From the NCBI RefSeq assembly GCF_004342025.1, contig NZ_SLWN01000003.1:434001-498000 (forward strand): 64,000 nt of DNA, read 5' to 3'. This DNA comes from Kribbella steppae (GTDB taxonomy: Bacteria; Actinomycetota; Actinomycetes; Propionibacteriales; Kribbellaceae). The notes under the pieces were generated by a model, which searched no databases, had not been told where the DNA came from, and saw nothing but the letters and a program-made list of their open reading frames with translations. How positions within the stretch are numbered: position 1 is the first letter of the stretch; the number at the start of each line of letters is the position of its first letter. The translations under genes were made by a program, and so were the position numbers. This document shows, piece after piece, positions 34,782-42,833 of this stretch.

Positions 34782-36155
34782 ATGCCTGAGGAGCACCCGG
34801 ACGCAGAACCATCGTCCACGGCCGGCGTATCCACGCCGGCCGATCCAGGCGTGACGCCCGGCCCGGGTACGCCGCCGTCCGGGGGTGGCTCGCCGAAGCC
34901 CGGGCACTTCCTGCCAGGCGGCGCCGGCGACATCCTGACCGACGGCGACCGTGCACGTGCCGCGGACCGCCGCCAGTCGCTCGACCTGGGCAAGGCCCGC
35001 ACCGTCACCGGACCCGTCGACCCGACTCTGCGGAAGAAAGCGCGTCCGCTCCCGCCGCACCCCGGCACCGAGGCCGGGTTCGGCGCGCCTCCGCCCGCCC
35101 CGTTGACCGGTGCCCCTCTCACACCGCTGGCCGGCACCCGCCGTACCGGCAGCTCCCGTCCGGTCGGCTGGCACTCGCCGTCGTCGCGGACCGGAGCCCA
35201 GTTCTCCGCCGAACCGCCGCCGACCACGCCGCCCCGGCAGTACTCCAAGGCAGTGATCGCCGGACTGTCCGCGCTCACGCTGCTCCTGGTCACCGGTGGC
35301 ACGTTCGCGGGCTTCAAGCTCATCGACTCCTACGACTCCGTCGACAGCCCGATGGCCCGCCCCACGGTCAGGAAGTCCGAGCCCCCGCTTCCCGTCCCGG
35401 CCGACCCCACGGTGACCGTGACCGTCCAGCCGGTCCCCGACCTGGTCCGCCTCCGCCAGAACAAGCTCTACACGGTCGGCAAGGTCCCCTCGGTCAACTG
35501 CAAGGAACCGGCCATCAAGCCGAACTCCCAGTCGGCGATCCTGAAGTACTACCAGGCCTTCCTGCCCTGCCTGAACAAGGCGTGGGCACCGCTGGTGAAG
35601 AAGGCCGGCTACGACTTCCACCCGCCGCGGCTGGTTCTGCAGAGCAAGCAGGCGAAGTCGGCCTGCGAGAAGGACATCGGCGGCGTCAACTACTACTGCG
35701 AGACCGCTGACGTGATCAGCCTCAACTGGCAGGCCGATCTCGCGAACTACCGGAAAGACCCGCTGGGGACGCGGGCCTGGATGATGGACGCGATCGCCGG
35801 CATGTACGGCTATCACGTCCAGTACCTGACCGAGATCCTGACCGCGGCGATGTCCCGCAAGGGCTGGGCGAAGACAGAACCGGAGAAGCTCGAGTGGACC
35901 CGGCGGCGCGGACTGCAGTCGGACTGTCTGGGAGCTGCCTTCCTGGGCGCCAACAAGAAGTCGCTCGGTCTCACCGGCGCGAAGCTGGACAGCTGGGAGT
36001 ACCAGAAGAAGCACAGCGGTGACGATGACGAGCCGAAGAAGCCGCGCATTCATGGTTCGTTCAAGAACACCTGGCTCTGGAGCAGCGCCGGCTTCAAGTC
36101 CACCGATCCTGGCTCCTGCAACACGTTCGCCGCCCTCGCGAACAAGGTCAGCTGA
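34782..36155 (+). CDS. Membrane-anchored pseudo-metallopeptidase, copy 2
   Basis: A 457-residue paralogue of the preceding protein: cytoplasmic Pro-rich region (1-152) with the same PKPGHFLPGGAG motif at 38-49, one helix (about 157-178), and the same extracytoplasmic domain. HExxH is replaced by GMYGY (G340, M341, Y344) and the distal ligand by G377, so zinc binding is not expected. The structural Cys are retained (VNCKEP, PCLNKAW, ACEK, YYCE, SDCLG, SCNTF). Start ATG 34782 follows GGGGA, 28 bp after copy 1. The stop overlaps the start of copy 3 by one base (TGATG). Confidence 0.82.
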   Translation: MPEEHPDAEPSSTAGVSTPADPGVTPGPGTPPSGGGSPKPGHFLPGGAGDILTDGDRARAADRRQSLDLGKARTVTGPVDPTLRKKARPLPPHPGTEAGFGAPPPAPLTGAPLTPLAGTRRTGSSRPVGWHSPSSRTGAQFSAEPPPTTPPRQYSKAVIAGLSALTLLLVTGGTFAGFKLIDSYDSVDSPMARPTVRKSEPPLPVPADPTVTVTVQPVPDLVRLRQNKLYTVGKVPSVNCKEPAIKPNSQSAILKYYQAFLPCLNKAWAPLVKKAGYDFHPPRLVLQSKQAKSACEKDIGGVNYYCETADVISLNWQADLANYRKDPLGTRAWMMDAIAGMYGYHVQYLTEILTAAMSRKGWAKTEPEKLEWTRRRGLQSDCLGAAFLGANKKSLGLTGAKLDSWEYQKKHSGDDDEPKKPRIHGSFKNTWLWSSAGFKSTDPGSCNTFAALANKVS

Positions 36156-37069
36156 TGTCAGCTACGGCGAAGGGCGCCGGCCTGGCGATCATCGCCGTAC
36201 TGGTTGCTGTTGTCGCCGGGGCCGCCACCCACCCGGCAGCACCCGCTGTCGCGGAGTCCGCGGTCACGCCGGCCCCGACGGCTCCGACAGCGACAGCGTC
36301 GGCCAAGCCTCGGTCGGCGACCTCGGCCTCGCCGTCGACGAACGATCCGACGTTGGTGCCGATCAAGAGTGGGCTCTACAAAGCGGGCCGGGTGCCGGCG
36401 GTGAGCTGCAAGCTGCCGAGCAAGCTGGTGCGGACGCGGGCCGGGCTGCTCGCCTACGCGAGGCTGATGGTGGGGTGCATGCAGCGAGCATGGACGCCGC
36501 TGGTCGTCCGCGCCGGCTTCTACCTGCCGACTCCCCGGATCGACGCCTACGTGGAGGGCAAGCCGACGGGCACCCAGCTGTGTGACAACCCGCCTCGGCA
36601 TACCGATGCGTTCTACCGCAGCTCGGGAAGTGTCATCTGTTTCGAGTGGCAGGAGTACGCCGACCCGGACAGCGACCCGGTCTGGGATCTGATCGACTTC
36701 CAGGAGATGCTCGCGCACGAGTACGGTCACCATCTCCAGGACACGGTCGACATCCTGCGGACCTACGTGTTCGTCCACGCCGGCGGATCCGAGGCGGTGC
36801 AGTTGGAGGACGAGCGACGCCTGGAACTGCAGGCGAGTTGCCTGGGCGCGGCATTCCTCGGCGCGCACAAGCGGTCGCTCCGATTGACCGGCGGACGGCT
36901 CGACCTCTGGGAAGACATGGTCAAGTACACCGGGGACGAGTACAACCCGGACAACATCCGCGACCACGGCTCCCGCAAGAACCACGGCTATTGGAGCCTC
37001 CGCGCCTTCGCCTCCACCAACCCGTCGTCCTGCAACACCTTCTCCGCCCCGGCGAAGCGAGTCAGCTGA
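36155..37069 (+). CDS. Neutral zinc metallopeptidase, copy 3 (catalytic residues intact)
   Basis: A 304-residue exported protein with a signal sequence (about 8-27) instead of a long cytoplasmic part, a Ser/Thr/Pro linker, and the metallopeptidase domain. Here the site is complete: H188-E189-Y-G-H192 in LAHEYGHHLQD and E224 in RRLELQASC as third ligand. The Cys pattern matches copies 1 and 2. It is probably the only active enzyme of the trio; substrate unknown. Its 3' end overlaps the convergent GNAT gene by 8 bp. How it relates functionally to the two inactive paralogues is inference. Confidence 0.86.
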   Translation: MSATAKGAGLAIIAVLVAVVAGAATHPAAPAVAESAVTPAPTAPTATASAKPRSATSASPSTNDPTLVPIKSGLYKAGRVPAVSCKLPSKLVRTRAGLLAYARLMVGCMQRAWTPLVVRAGFYLPTPRIDAYVEGKPTGTQLCDNPPRHTDAFYRSSGSVICFEWQEYADPDSDPVWDLIDFQEMLAHEYGHHLQDTVDILRTYVFVHAGGSEAVQLEDERRLELQASCLGAAFLGAHKRSLRLTGGRLDLWEDMVKYTGDEYNPDNIRDHGSRKNHGYWSLRAFASTNPSSCNTFSAPAKRVS

Positions 37070-37547
37070 GCTTGAGCTTGAACCCCTCGTGGGAGTTGGT
37101 GAAGCCGAGGCGTTCGTAGAAGCGGTGAGCCTCGGTGCGGGTCTTGTCCGAGGTGAGCTGGACCAGGGTGCAGCCGCGGTTGCGGGACTCCTCGACGGCC
37201 CACTCCATCAGCGTCGTACCGAGGCCTGAACCGCGGGCGGAGGCTGCGACCCGGACGGCTTCGACCAGACCGCGGGAGGAGCCGCGGCGGGAGAGGCCGG
37301 GAATGATGGTGAGCTGGAGGGTGCCGATCAGGTCGCCGTTGCGTTCGGCAACCACCAGGACTTGGTTCGGGTCGGACTCGATGGCCTTGAAGGCCTTCAG
37401 GTACGGCGTCAGATCGTCGACCGACTCGCGGGTCGCGCCGAGCTGATCGTCGGCGATCATCGCCACGATCCCGGCCACGTCGGCGGCGGTGGCCCGGCGG
37501 ATCACGGCGACCGGGGTGGCGGGCTGGGCAGCGGTCTCGTCGGTCAT
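37062..37547 (-). CDS. GNAT family N-acetyltransferase
   Basis: A 161-residue acetyltransferase with the acetyl-CoA loop in RVAASARGSGLGTTLMEWAV (R-G-x-G-L-G) and the C-terminal HRFYERLGFTNSHEGFKLKL typical of the family. The acceptor is unknown. It is monocistronic and convergent with the metallopeptidase trio. Confidence 0.87.
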   Translation of the reverse strand: MTDETAAQPATPVAVIRRATAADVAGIVAMIADDQLGATRESVDDLTPYLKAFKAIESDPNQVLVVAERNGDLIGTLQLTIIPGLSRRGSSRGLVEAVRVAASARGSGLGTTLMEWAVEESRNRGCTLVQLTSDKTRTEAHRFYERLGFTNSHEGFKLKLS

Positions 37548-37624
37548 GCGCCCAGTTTCTCAACCCGCTTGACCGGTTCACCCCTCGGGGTAACCAGTGA
37601 ACCGCCCGGACGGTGATTGCCTTA

Positions 37625-37767
37625 TGCAAGGACTCTTCCTTGCAATCGTTGTTTTACATGCCTGAGACAACTGTTTGGGGTGCACGGCGTGGGGCACGGG
37701 GAATACTAGACACCACTGCATCCGCCCGTGCCGGAGTCGTGTGCGGTGTGTGCGCGGCAGCGGATGC
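37625..37767 (+). other. Hairpins in the leader of the channel gene
   Basis: A perfect dyad TGCAAGGA-CTCT-TCCTTGCA lies at 37625-37644, and a longer-range pair GCATCCGC (37718) / GCGGATGC (37760) ends 25 bp before the start of the MscS-like gene. The first could be an operator, the second a leader structure. No known riboswitch is recognised. Confidence 0.35.
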
Positions 37768-37792
37768 GGGCCAGTCCGGAAGGAAAGTCCTG

Positions 37793-38698
37793 ATGTCTGC
37801 GTTAGCGATCGACTTCACGCAGCCCTTTGAAGATGCCTTTGGCAAACTTCTCGGATTCATCCCGAACTTGCTCGGCGGTCTCGTCATCCTGGTGGTCGGC
37901 TACTTCGTCGCCAAGGTGCTCGGGAAACTCGTCGGCAAGCTGCTCGGCAAGGTCGGCTTCGACCAGTGGATGGAACGAGCCGGTGTGTCCGGCGTCCTGC
38001 AGCGGTCCGGCACGGGGCTGACCGCTTCGGCGATGCTGGGCAAGGTCGTGTTCTGGTTCGTGTTCCTGATCAGCTTCACGATGTTCGCCTCGGCGCTCGG
38101 CGTACCGGAGATCTCGGCGTTCATGAGCGACATGCTCGGCTACATCCCGCGGATCTTCGCCGCGATCGTGATCATCTGCCTGGCCGCGCTGTTCGCGAAC
38201 TTCCTGGCCGCGATCATCCGCGGTGCCACCGGCAACGAAACGCTGGCCAAAGTGGGCAAGTACGCGGTCCTGGTGTACGCCGCCTTCGCCGCGCTGACCC
38301 AGCTCGGTATCGCGGTCCAGCTGACCGGCAACACCCTGCTGATCGTGCTCGCCGGCGCCGCGCTGGCGATGGGTCTCGCCTTCGGCCTCGGTGGTCGTGA
38401 GATGGCGAGCCGGGCGCTCGGCAACCTCTTCGACCGCAACATGATCAAGCCCAACCCGGCCCCGTCCAACGGCACGATGCCGTCGAACGGTACCTACGAC
38501 CAGGGCACGATGCCGGCGAACGGCACGGCCGGCGCCGACCAGGGTGCGTACCAGCAGAGCGGCTACCAGCAGGCTGGTTACGAGCAGGGCAGCTACCCGC
38601 CTGCTCAGGAACACCACGCCACTCACGCTGCCCCGCAGTCCGGCGGCTGGTCCAACGGCACCACCCCCGACGGCAACTGGCAGGGCGGCCAACGCTGA
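37793..38698 (+). CDS. MscS-like mechanosensitive channel / conserved TM-helix protein
   Basis: A 301-residue membrane protein with four or five helices, an amphipathic KVLGKLVGKLLGKVGFDQWM segment and two copies of the short 'conserved TM helix' repeat of MscS-related proteins, ending in AGAALAMGLAFGLGGRE. The hydrophilic tail (from about residue 215) is rich in Asn, Gly, Gln, Tyr and His (QQSGYQQAGYEQGSY). It lacks the large MscS beta domain, so channel function is inferred from relatives. Start ATG 37793 follows GGAAGGAAAG. Confidence 0.82.
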   Translation: MSALAIDFTQPFEDAFGKLLGFIPNLLGGLVILVVGYFVAKVLGKLVGKLLGKVGFDQWMERAGVSGVLQRSGTGLTASAMLGKVVFWFVFLISFTMFASALGVPEISAFMSDMLGYIPRIFAAIVIICLAALFANFLAAIIRGATGNETLAKVGKYAVLVYAAFAALTQLGIAVQLTGNTLLIVLAGAALAMGLAFGLGGREMASRALGNLFDRNMIKPNPAPSNGTMPSNGTYDQGTMPANGTAGADQGAYQQSGYQQAGYEQGSYPPAQEHHATHAAPQSGGWSNGTTPDGNWQGGQR

Positions 38699-38810
38699 CC
38701 CAACCCCACCCCCGCACGCCTCCGCACTCCCACGCCGGTGGGAGCCGGATGGCGAACCTCATGTGGGATCGGTGCCCCACCTGGGCTACCGGGTCGTGAA
38801 GCCCTGATGC

Positions 38811-38873
38811 ACTGAGCCCGATCCACCGATGAGATCGGTGGATCGGGCTCAGTCGGAGGCCTGGTGCCAGGCC
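38811..38873. terminator. Double hairpin between convergent genes
   Basis: A perfect 20-bp stem with a 3-base loop (left arm starting ACTGAGCCCGATCCACCG, 38811-38853) is followed by a second perfect 7-bp hairpin GGCCTGG-TG-CCAGGCC (38858-38873). They lie between the convergent channel gene and the gene at 38884 and should stop transcription from both sides. Confidence 0.85.
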
Positions 38874-38883
38874 CGCGGGAGAT

Positions 38884-39411
38884 TCAGTTCTGCGCGTCCG
38901 GGCCGGCGCGGCGGACGTCTTCCACCTTGGTCATGGCTTCGCGGAGGTCGGCGAGCCAGGTTTCGCTGTGCTGGGCGACGAGTTTGACGCACCAGCCGAG
39001 GGCGTCGCTGCGCGAGCGGGCCACGCCGGCGTCGACGAGGGTGTCGAGGACCTGGCGCTCGGGCTGGCGGAGTCGCGTCATCACCGGTGCGGACAACGAC
39101 GTGAAGATGGTCCGGGTGTCACCGCACAGGACGCCCCAGGCGACCTTGCGGCGGGTCGCGTGCTCGAGTTCGCGGGCGATCTCGATCCGGCGCTCCCGGG
39201 TGTCCTCCCGGTACTGCTTGATCCGGCCCTCTTCAGCGGCGGAGCGCTCGGCCGCGCTCACGTCACCCTTCTGCTCGGGCGCCGTGATCCGCCCGACGAT
39301 CAGAATCTCGTCCCGGTCGATCGTCAGTTCCGGCTCACCCTCGAACCACTCCGCCGGCAGCCGCCCGGTCAACCAGCCCCGCACCCGCTCAACCTCAGTC
39401 TGCGTACTCAT
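38884..39411 (-). CDS. Conserved actinobacterial protein with RHH-like C-terminal segment
   Basis: A 175-residue soluble protein. Charged N-terminal half (WLTGRLPAEWFEGEPELTI, RIKQYREDTRERRIEIARE), then WGVLCGDTRTIFTSLSAPVM and a segment VLDTLVDAGVARSRSDALGW with the spacing of ribbon-helix-helix repressors. I recognise it as widespread in actinobacteria but uncharacterised. Its ATG sits on the edge of a perfect 16-bp palindrome, so the message is probably leaderless and the gene may be autoregulated. Confidence 0.75.
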   Translation of the reverse strand: MSTQTEVERVRGWLTGRLPAEWFEGEPELTIDRDEILIVGRITAPEQKGDVSAAERSAAEEGRIKQYREDTRERRIEIARELEHATRRKVAWGVLCGDTRTIFTSLSAPVMTRLRQPERQVLDTLVDAGVARSRSDALGWCVKLVAQHSETWLADLREAMTKVEDVRRAGPDAQN

Positions 39412-39426
39412 GTAATCATGATTACA
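39411..39426 (-). promoter_or_regulatory. Perfect 16-bp palindrome at the start codon
   Basis: TGTAATCATGATTACA is its own reverse complement. Its last base on the minus strand is the A of the start codon of the preceding gene. It contains a -10-like TAATCA at the spacing expected for a leaderless transcript, so a bound protein would block RNA polymerase. Confidence 0.65.
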
Positions 39427-39510
39427 CCACTACACCCGGCCTTTTCAAGCACGCCGGAGTGGGGAGCGCCGCGCCGGACGGTCAAGGCATGACGCTGTCG
39501 ACGCCTGAGC

Positions 39511-39819
39511 TCAGGCGGCCGACTGTGAAGCGAACGCGGCCCGTAGCGCCGCCTGAGCCGACGGCGATGCGGCAGTGTGGTCCAGCCCCAGGAGGGCGGC
39601 GCCGACGACCGGGGGTACGTCGACTACGCGTGGGAGCGCCTTGGGGGCGACTTCGCAGAGGAGGCGTACGACGGTTTCGACCAGGAGCGGGTGGCCGGCG
39701 GTGAGGGCCGCCCAGATCGCCTCCTCGGCGAGTTGTTGCCCACCGCCCCAATCCCCGGACAGCTTCCCGAGCGCCGGAAACCGCGCGGTCCGCCCGTCCG
39801 GCAACAGCTTGGCATCCAT
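39511..39819 (-). pseudogene. Deletion remnant of a BadF/BadG-type (N-acetylglucosamine) kinase
   Basis: A 102-residue frame joins two separate pieces of a BadF-type sugar kinase: LGKLSGDWGGGQQLAEEAIW from the middle, and HPLLVETVVRLL to VPPVVGAALLGLDH from the C-terminus. The N-terminal phosphate-binding half and the segment between the pieces are missing, yet the frame is open. It begins 4 bp after the ROK regulator stop (TAGGAGTATG), so it could be translated by coupling. ROK regulators and such kinases are usual neighbours. No kinase activity is expected. Confidence 0.65.
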
Positions 39820-39823
39820 ACTC

Positions 39824-41011
39824 CTAGGGAATGGGTGGACCTGCGGTGTCGAAGACTTCGTCTCGGGTGGTGGTCAGGGCGGACTGCAGGGCTCCGGCGA
39901 GGACCGGGTCCTCGTGGATCGCAGTCATCAACAGGCGTGGTCGGGGTACGGCGAGCTCGGCCAGTTCGTCCTGGACGAGTCCGCGCAGGCGTTCACCACC
40001 GGCGGTGATGACGCCGCCCGCGAGGACGATCAGCTCGGGGTCGACGACCGCGACGATCGCGGCTAGACCGACGGCCAACCGGTGGGCGAACTCGTTCAGT
40101 ACGGCGTCGCCGGCACCCTCGGCCTGCAACGCGGCCGCGATGGCGGCTTGCGCCGTCCGCGCTTTCAGACCGTGCTCGCGGGCGAGCCGGAGGACGGGTT
40201 CGCCGCCGGCCAGTTCCTGGAAGCCGCCGGCGTTGTTCCGGCTGACGTTGCGGACGAGCGGCGTACCGGGAAGCGGCAGGAAGGCGACCTCGCCGGCACC
40301 GCCGGTGGCACCGCGGTGCAGCTGGCCGTTGATGACGATCGCGGCGCCGATGCCCTCCTCGCCCCAGAGCAGGACGAAGTTGTCGCTGTCCTTGGCGTGG
40401 CCGACCCGCTGCTCGGCGATAGCCGCGAAGTTGACGTCGTTGTCGACCTCCAGCGGTACGGCGATCGCCGCCGCCAGTTCGTCGAGCAGGTGCGGGGCGT
40501 GCCAGCCGGGCAGGTGGGTTGCGTACCGCAGCCGGCCGGTGGTTGGGTCGAAACCGCCCGGGGTGCCGATCGAGACGCGGTGCAGGCGACCGCGGTTCAG
40601 GCCGGCCTCGCCGGCGGCGCCGTCGATCGCCTTGATCACCCGCTCGACCGTGCCCTTGGCGCTGCGGCCCGGCGTGGGTAGCTCGTAGCTGCCGACCACC
40701 TTGCCGGTCAGATCGGCGACGGCCGAGCGGATCCGGGCCGGCGTGACGTCGAGGCCGGCGACGTACGCGGTGTCGCCGTTGATCTCGTACAGCTGGGCGT
40801 TCGGGCCCGGACGGCCCGCGGAGGTGCCGCTCGCGCGGACCAGGCCGGCCGCCTCCAGCCGCGCGAGCAGCTGCGACGCGGTCGGCTTGGACAGGCCGGT
40901 GAGGTTGCCGAGGGTGGTGCGGGACAGCGGGCCCTGGGCGACCAGCAGGTCCAGGGCGGCGCGGTCGTTCATCGCGCGGAGCAGGCGGGGAGTTCCGGGT
41001 GTCGTAACCAT
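39824..41011 (-). CDS. ROK family transcriptional regulator
   Basis: A 395-residue ROK repressor/activator with an N-terminal winged helix (LVAQGPLSRTTLGNLTGLSK, PTASQLLARLEAAGLV) and a C-terminal sugar-kinase-like domain (GLDVTPARIRSAVADLTG, VDNDVNFAAIAEQ, GAAIVINGQLHRGATGGAGE). The zinc-binding CxCGxxGC of typical ROK proteins is absent after GAGEVAFLPL, as in some regulators. It probably senses an amino sugar. It is followed by a decayed kinase and is divergent from an ABC exporter; a ROK-type palindrome lies upstream at 41073. Confidence 0.88.
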   Translation of the reverse strand: MVTTPGTPRLLRAMNDRAALDLLVAQGPLSRTTLGNLTGLSKPTASQLLARLEAAGLVRASGTSAGRPGPNAQLYEINGDTAYVAGLDVTPARIRSAVADLTGKVVGSYELPTPGRSAKGTVERVIKAIDGAAGEAGLNRGRLHRVSIGTPGGFDPTTGRLRYATHLPGWHAPHLLDELAAAIAVPLEVDNDVNFAAIAEQRVGHAKDSDNFVLLWGEEGIGAAIVINGQLHRGATGGAGEVAFLPLPGTPLVRNVSRNNAGGFQELAGGEPVLRLAREHGLKARTAQAAIAAALQAEGAGDAVLNEFAHRLAVGLAAIVAVVDPELIVLAGGVITAGGERLRGLVQDELAELAVPRPRLLMTAIHEDPVLAGALQSALTTTRDEVFDTAGPPIP

Positions 41012-41072
41012 GAGCTAACCCTGCCTCCGATCGCGCTGTCCGTCGCGTTGCCGCGCTCGTCTGATGAACTGT

Positions 41073-41087
41073 TAGGAAAGTTTCCTA
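41073..41087. promoter_or_regulatory. Probable ROK operator
   Basis: TAGGAAA-G-TTTCCTA is a perfect 7-bp inverted repeat around one base, 61 bp upstream of the ROK start. The sequence is very close to the motif commonly bound by actinobacterial ROK regulators of sugar genes. Confidence 0.65.
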
Positions 41088-41139
41088 TTGATGCGAGACC
41101 GTACGGCGGGACGGGCGAGGGTGTCAACGCACTCGCGTG

Positions 41140-41157
41140 AGTTAGGGTTGCCTAACT
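41140..41157. promoter_or_regulatory. Palindrome AGTTAGG-N4-CCTAACT abutting the ABC start codon
   Basis: A perfect 7-bp inverted repeat with a 4-base centre ends one base before ATG 41158. It overlaps a -10-like TAGGGT, so the transcript would be leaderless. The TTAGG/CCTAA arms recall DtxR/IdeR iron boxes, but the 19-bp consensus does not fit fully. Confidence 0.5.
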
Positions 41158-42833
41158 ATGTCAAGTGGGGAACTGTTGTGGCGGGCCGTACGGCGGCATC
41201 GCGGCCGGATGATCGTCGGGGTCCTGGTGTTGTCGTTGCATCAGGCGACCGAGGCAGCGGTGCCGGTGGCGATCGGCATCTTCGTGGACCGGGCGGTGGC
41301 GAGCGGCGACGTGCAGCCGTTGCTCTGGTGCGTGCTGATGATGGTCGTGCTGTTCGCGGTGCTGTCGAACGCGTGGAAGACCGGCGCGCGCCAGGTGGTG
41401 CGCGCGATCGAGTACGAGACCCATGCGTTGCGGTTGGAGATCGCTCAGCGGGTCCTGGACCCTCGCGGGCATCGCACCGGGTTGCGGTCCGGCGAGCTGT
41501 TGTCGGTCGCGACATCCGACGCTGAGAAGGCCGCGCTGGTGATGCGGTCCGTCTCGATCGGGGTTGCAGCGTCGACGGCGCTGGTGGTGTCGTCGGTGTC
41601 GCTGCTGCTGGTCGACGTACCACTCGGGCTTGGTGTGCTGATCGGCGTACCGCTGCTGGTACTGGGGAATCAGGCGTTGTCGCCGCTGTTGACCCGTCGT
41701 ACATCCAGTCAGCAGGAGGCGGTGGCAACGACGACGGCACTCGCAACCGACCTGGTTGGCGGCTTGCGGACGTTGCGGGGGATCGGAGCGCAGCACAACG
41801 CGGCAGCGCGCTATCGGCGGTCCAGCCAGGACACACTGCGGGCGACTTTGCGTGCGGCCAACACCAATGGGCTGCAGGACGGCGTGACCACTGCACTGAG
41901 CGGACTGCTGCTGGCAGCTGTTGCTGGCGTGTCCGGGTGGTTCGCGTTGACTGACCGGATCACCATCGGTGAGCTGATCACAGTGGTCGGTTTGGCACAG
42001 TTCGTCGCGGAGCCGGTCGGTTCGCTTGGGTATGCCAGCCAGGTCGCCGCTATGGCTCGTGCATCGGCCGGCCGGCTGGCGTCTGTGCTGTCGTCGCCAC
42101 CACTGATCGCCACTGGTACGGCGACGACGGTGGACCCGTCGAAGCCGCTACTGGAACTGGTGGATGTGTCCTACAAGTCCTTGTCCGCAGTGGATCTCGC
42201 ACTCCGACCCGGAGAGCTCGTGGGAGTGCTGTGCTACGACCCACGCGATGCAGACGCATTGCTGACCGTTGTGGCTGGTCGTGCCCCCGAACACACGTGG
42301 AGAAGGTCCGGGCGACTGGCAAGCTGCTCGTGGGTGGTACGGAGATCGAGGAGCTCGACATCGACGCCGTACGACGGACTGTCCTGCCGGAGCAGCACGA
42401 CACGGACCTGTTCGAGGGGACGCTGCGGAGCAACCTGCTGGTCGAGTCGCCATCGATGGAGCGAGTGATGACGGCTGCCGGAGCTGCAGACCTGATCGAC
42501 GAGCTCGACCGTCCGCTGGCCGACCGTGGTCAATCACTGTCGGGTGGACAGCGTCAACGACTCGGACTGGCCCGGGCATTGCTGGCGGAGCCGCCGCTGC
42601 TCGTGTTGCACGACCCGAGTACGGCGGTGGATGCGGTCACCGAGGAGCTGCTGGCGGAAGGTCTTGCTGAGGTGCGAGACGGGCTGACGACGTTGGTGCT
42701 CACCAGCAGCCCGGCGCTGCTCGGCAAGATGCATCGGGTGATCGTCGTGTCGGATGGCGAAGTGGTTGCCGAAGGCATTCATGCCGAGCTCGCCGCCGGC
42801 GACGTCGCCTACCAGGAAGCGGTACTGCGATGA
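41158..42833 (+). pseudogene. ABC exporter half with degenerate ATPase, frameshifted in the ATPase domain
   Basis: Six membrane helices and the first part of the ATPase domain lie in one frame (41158 to about 42290); the rest lies in another (about 42290-42833, from VEKVRATGKLLVGG). One missing base in the C5 run at 42284-42288 would restore the frame. Walker A is degenerate (GVLCYDPRDADALL instead of GxxGxGKS), Walker B reads LLVLHDPST with no catalytic Glu, and the H-loop His is Ser; the signature LSGGQRQR is canonical. It is the inactive-site partner of the next protein, to which it is ATGA-coupled. The frameshift may be real or a sequencing error. Confidence 0.8.

Noticed and set aside
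34605-36053. A 480-codon open frame antisense to the second metallopeptidase paralogue
   Set aside because: It mirrors high third-position GC of the real gene; the sense frame has conserved Cys and a membrane helix shared with its paralogues.
41140-41157. Definite IdeR/DtxR iron box
   Set aside because: The arms TTAGG/CCTAA fit but the 19-bp consensus and spacing do not, so it is kept as an unassigned palindrome.
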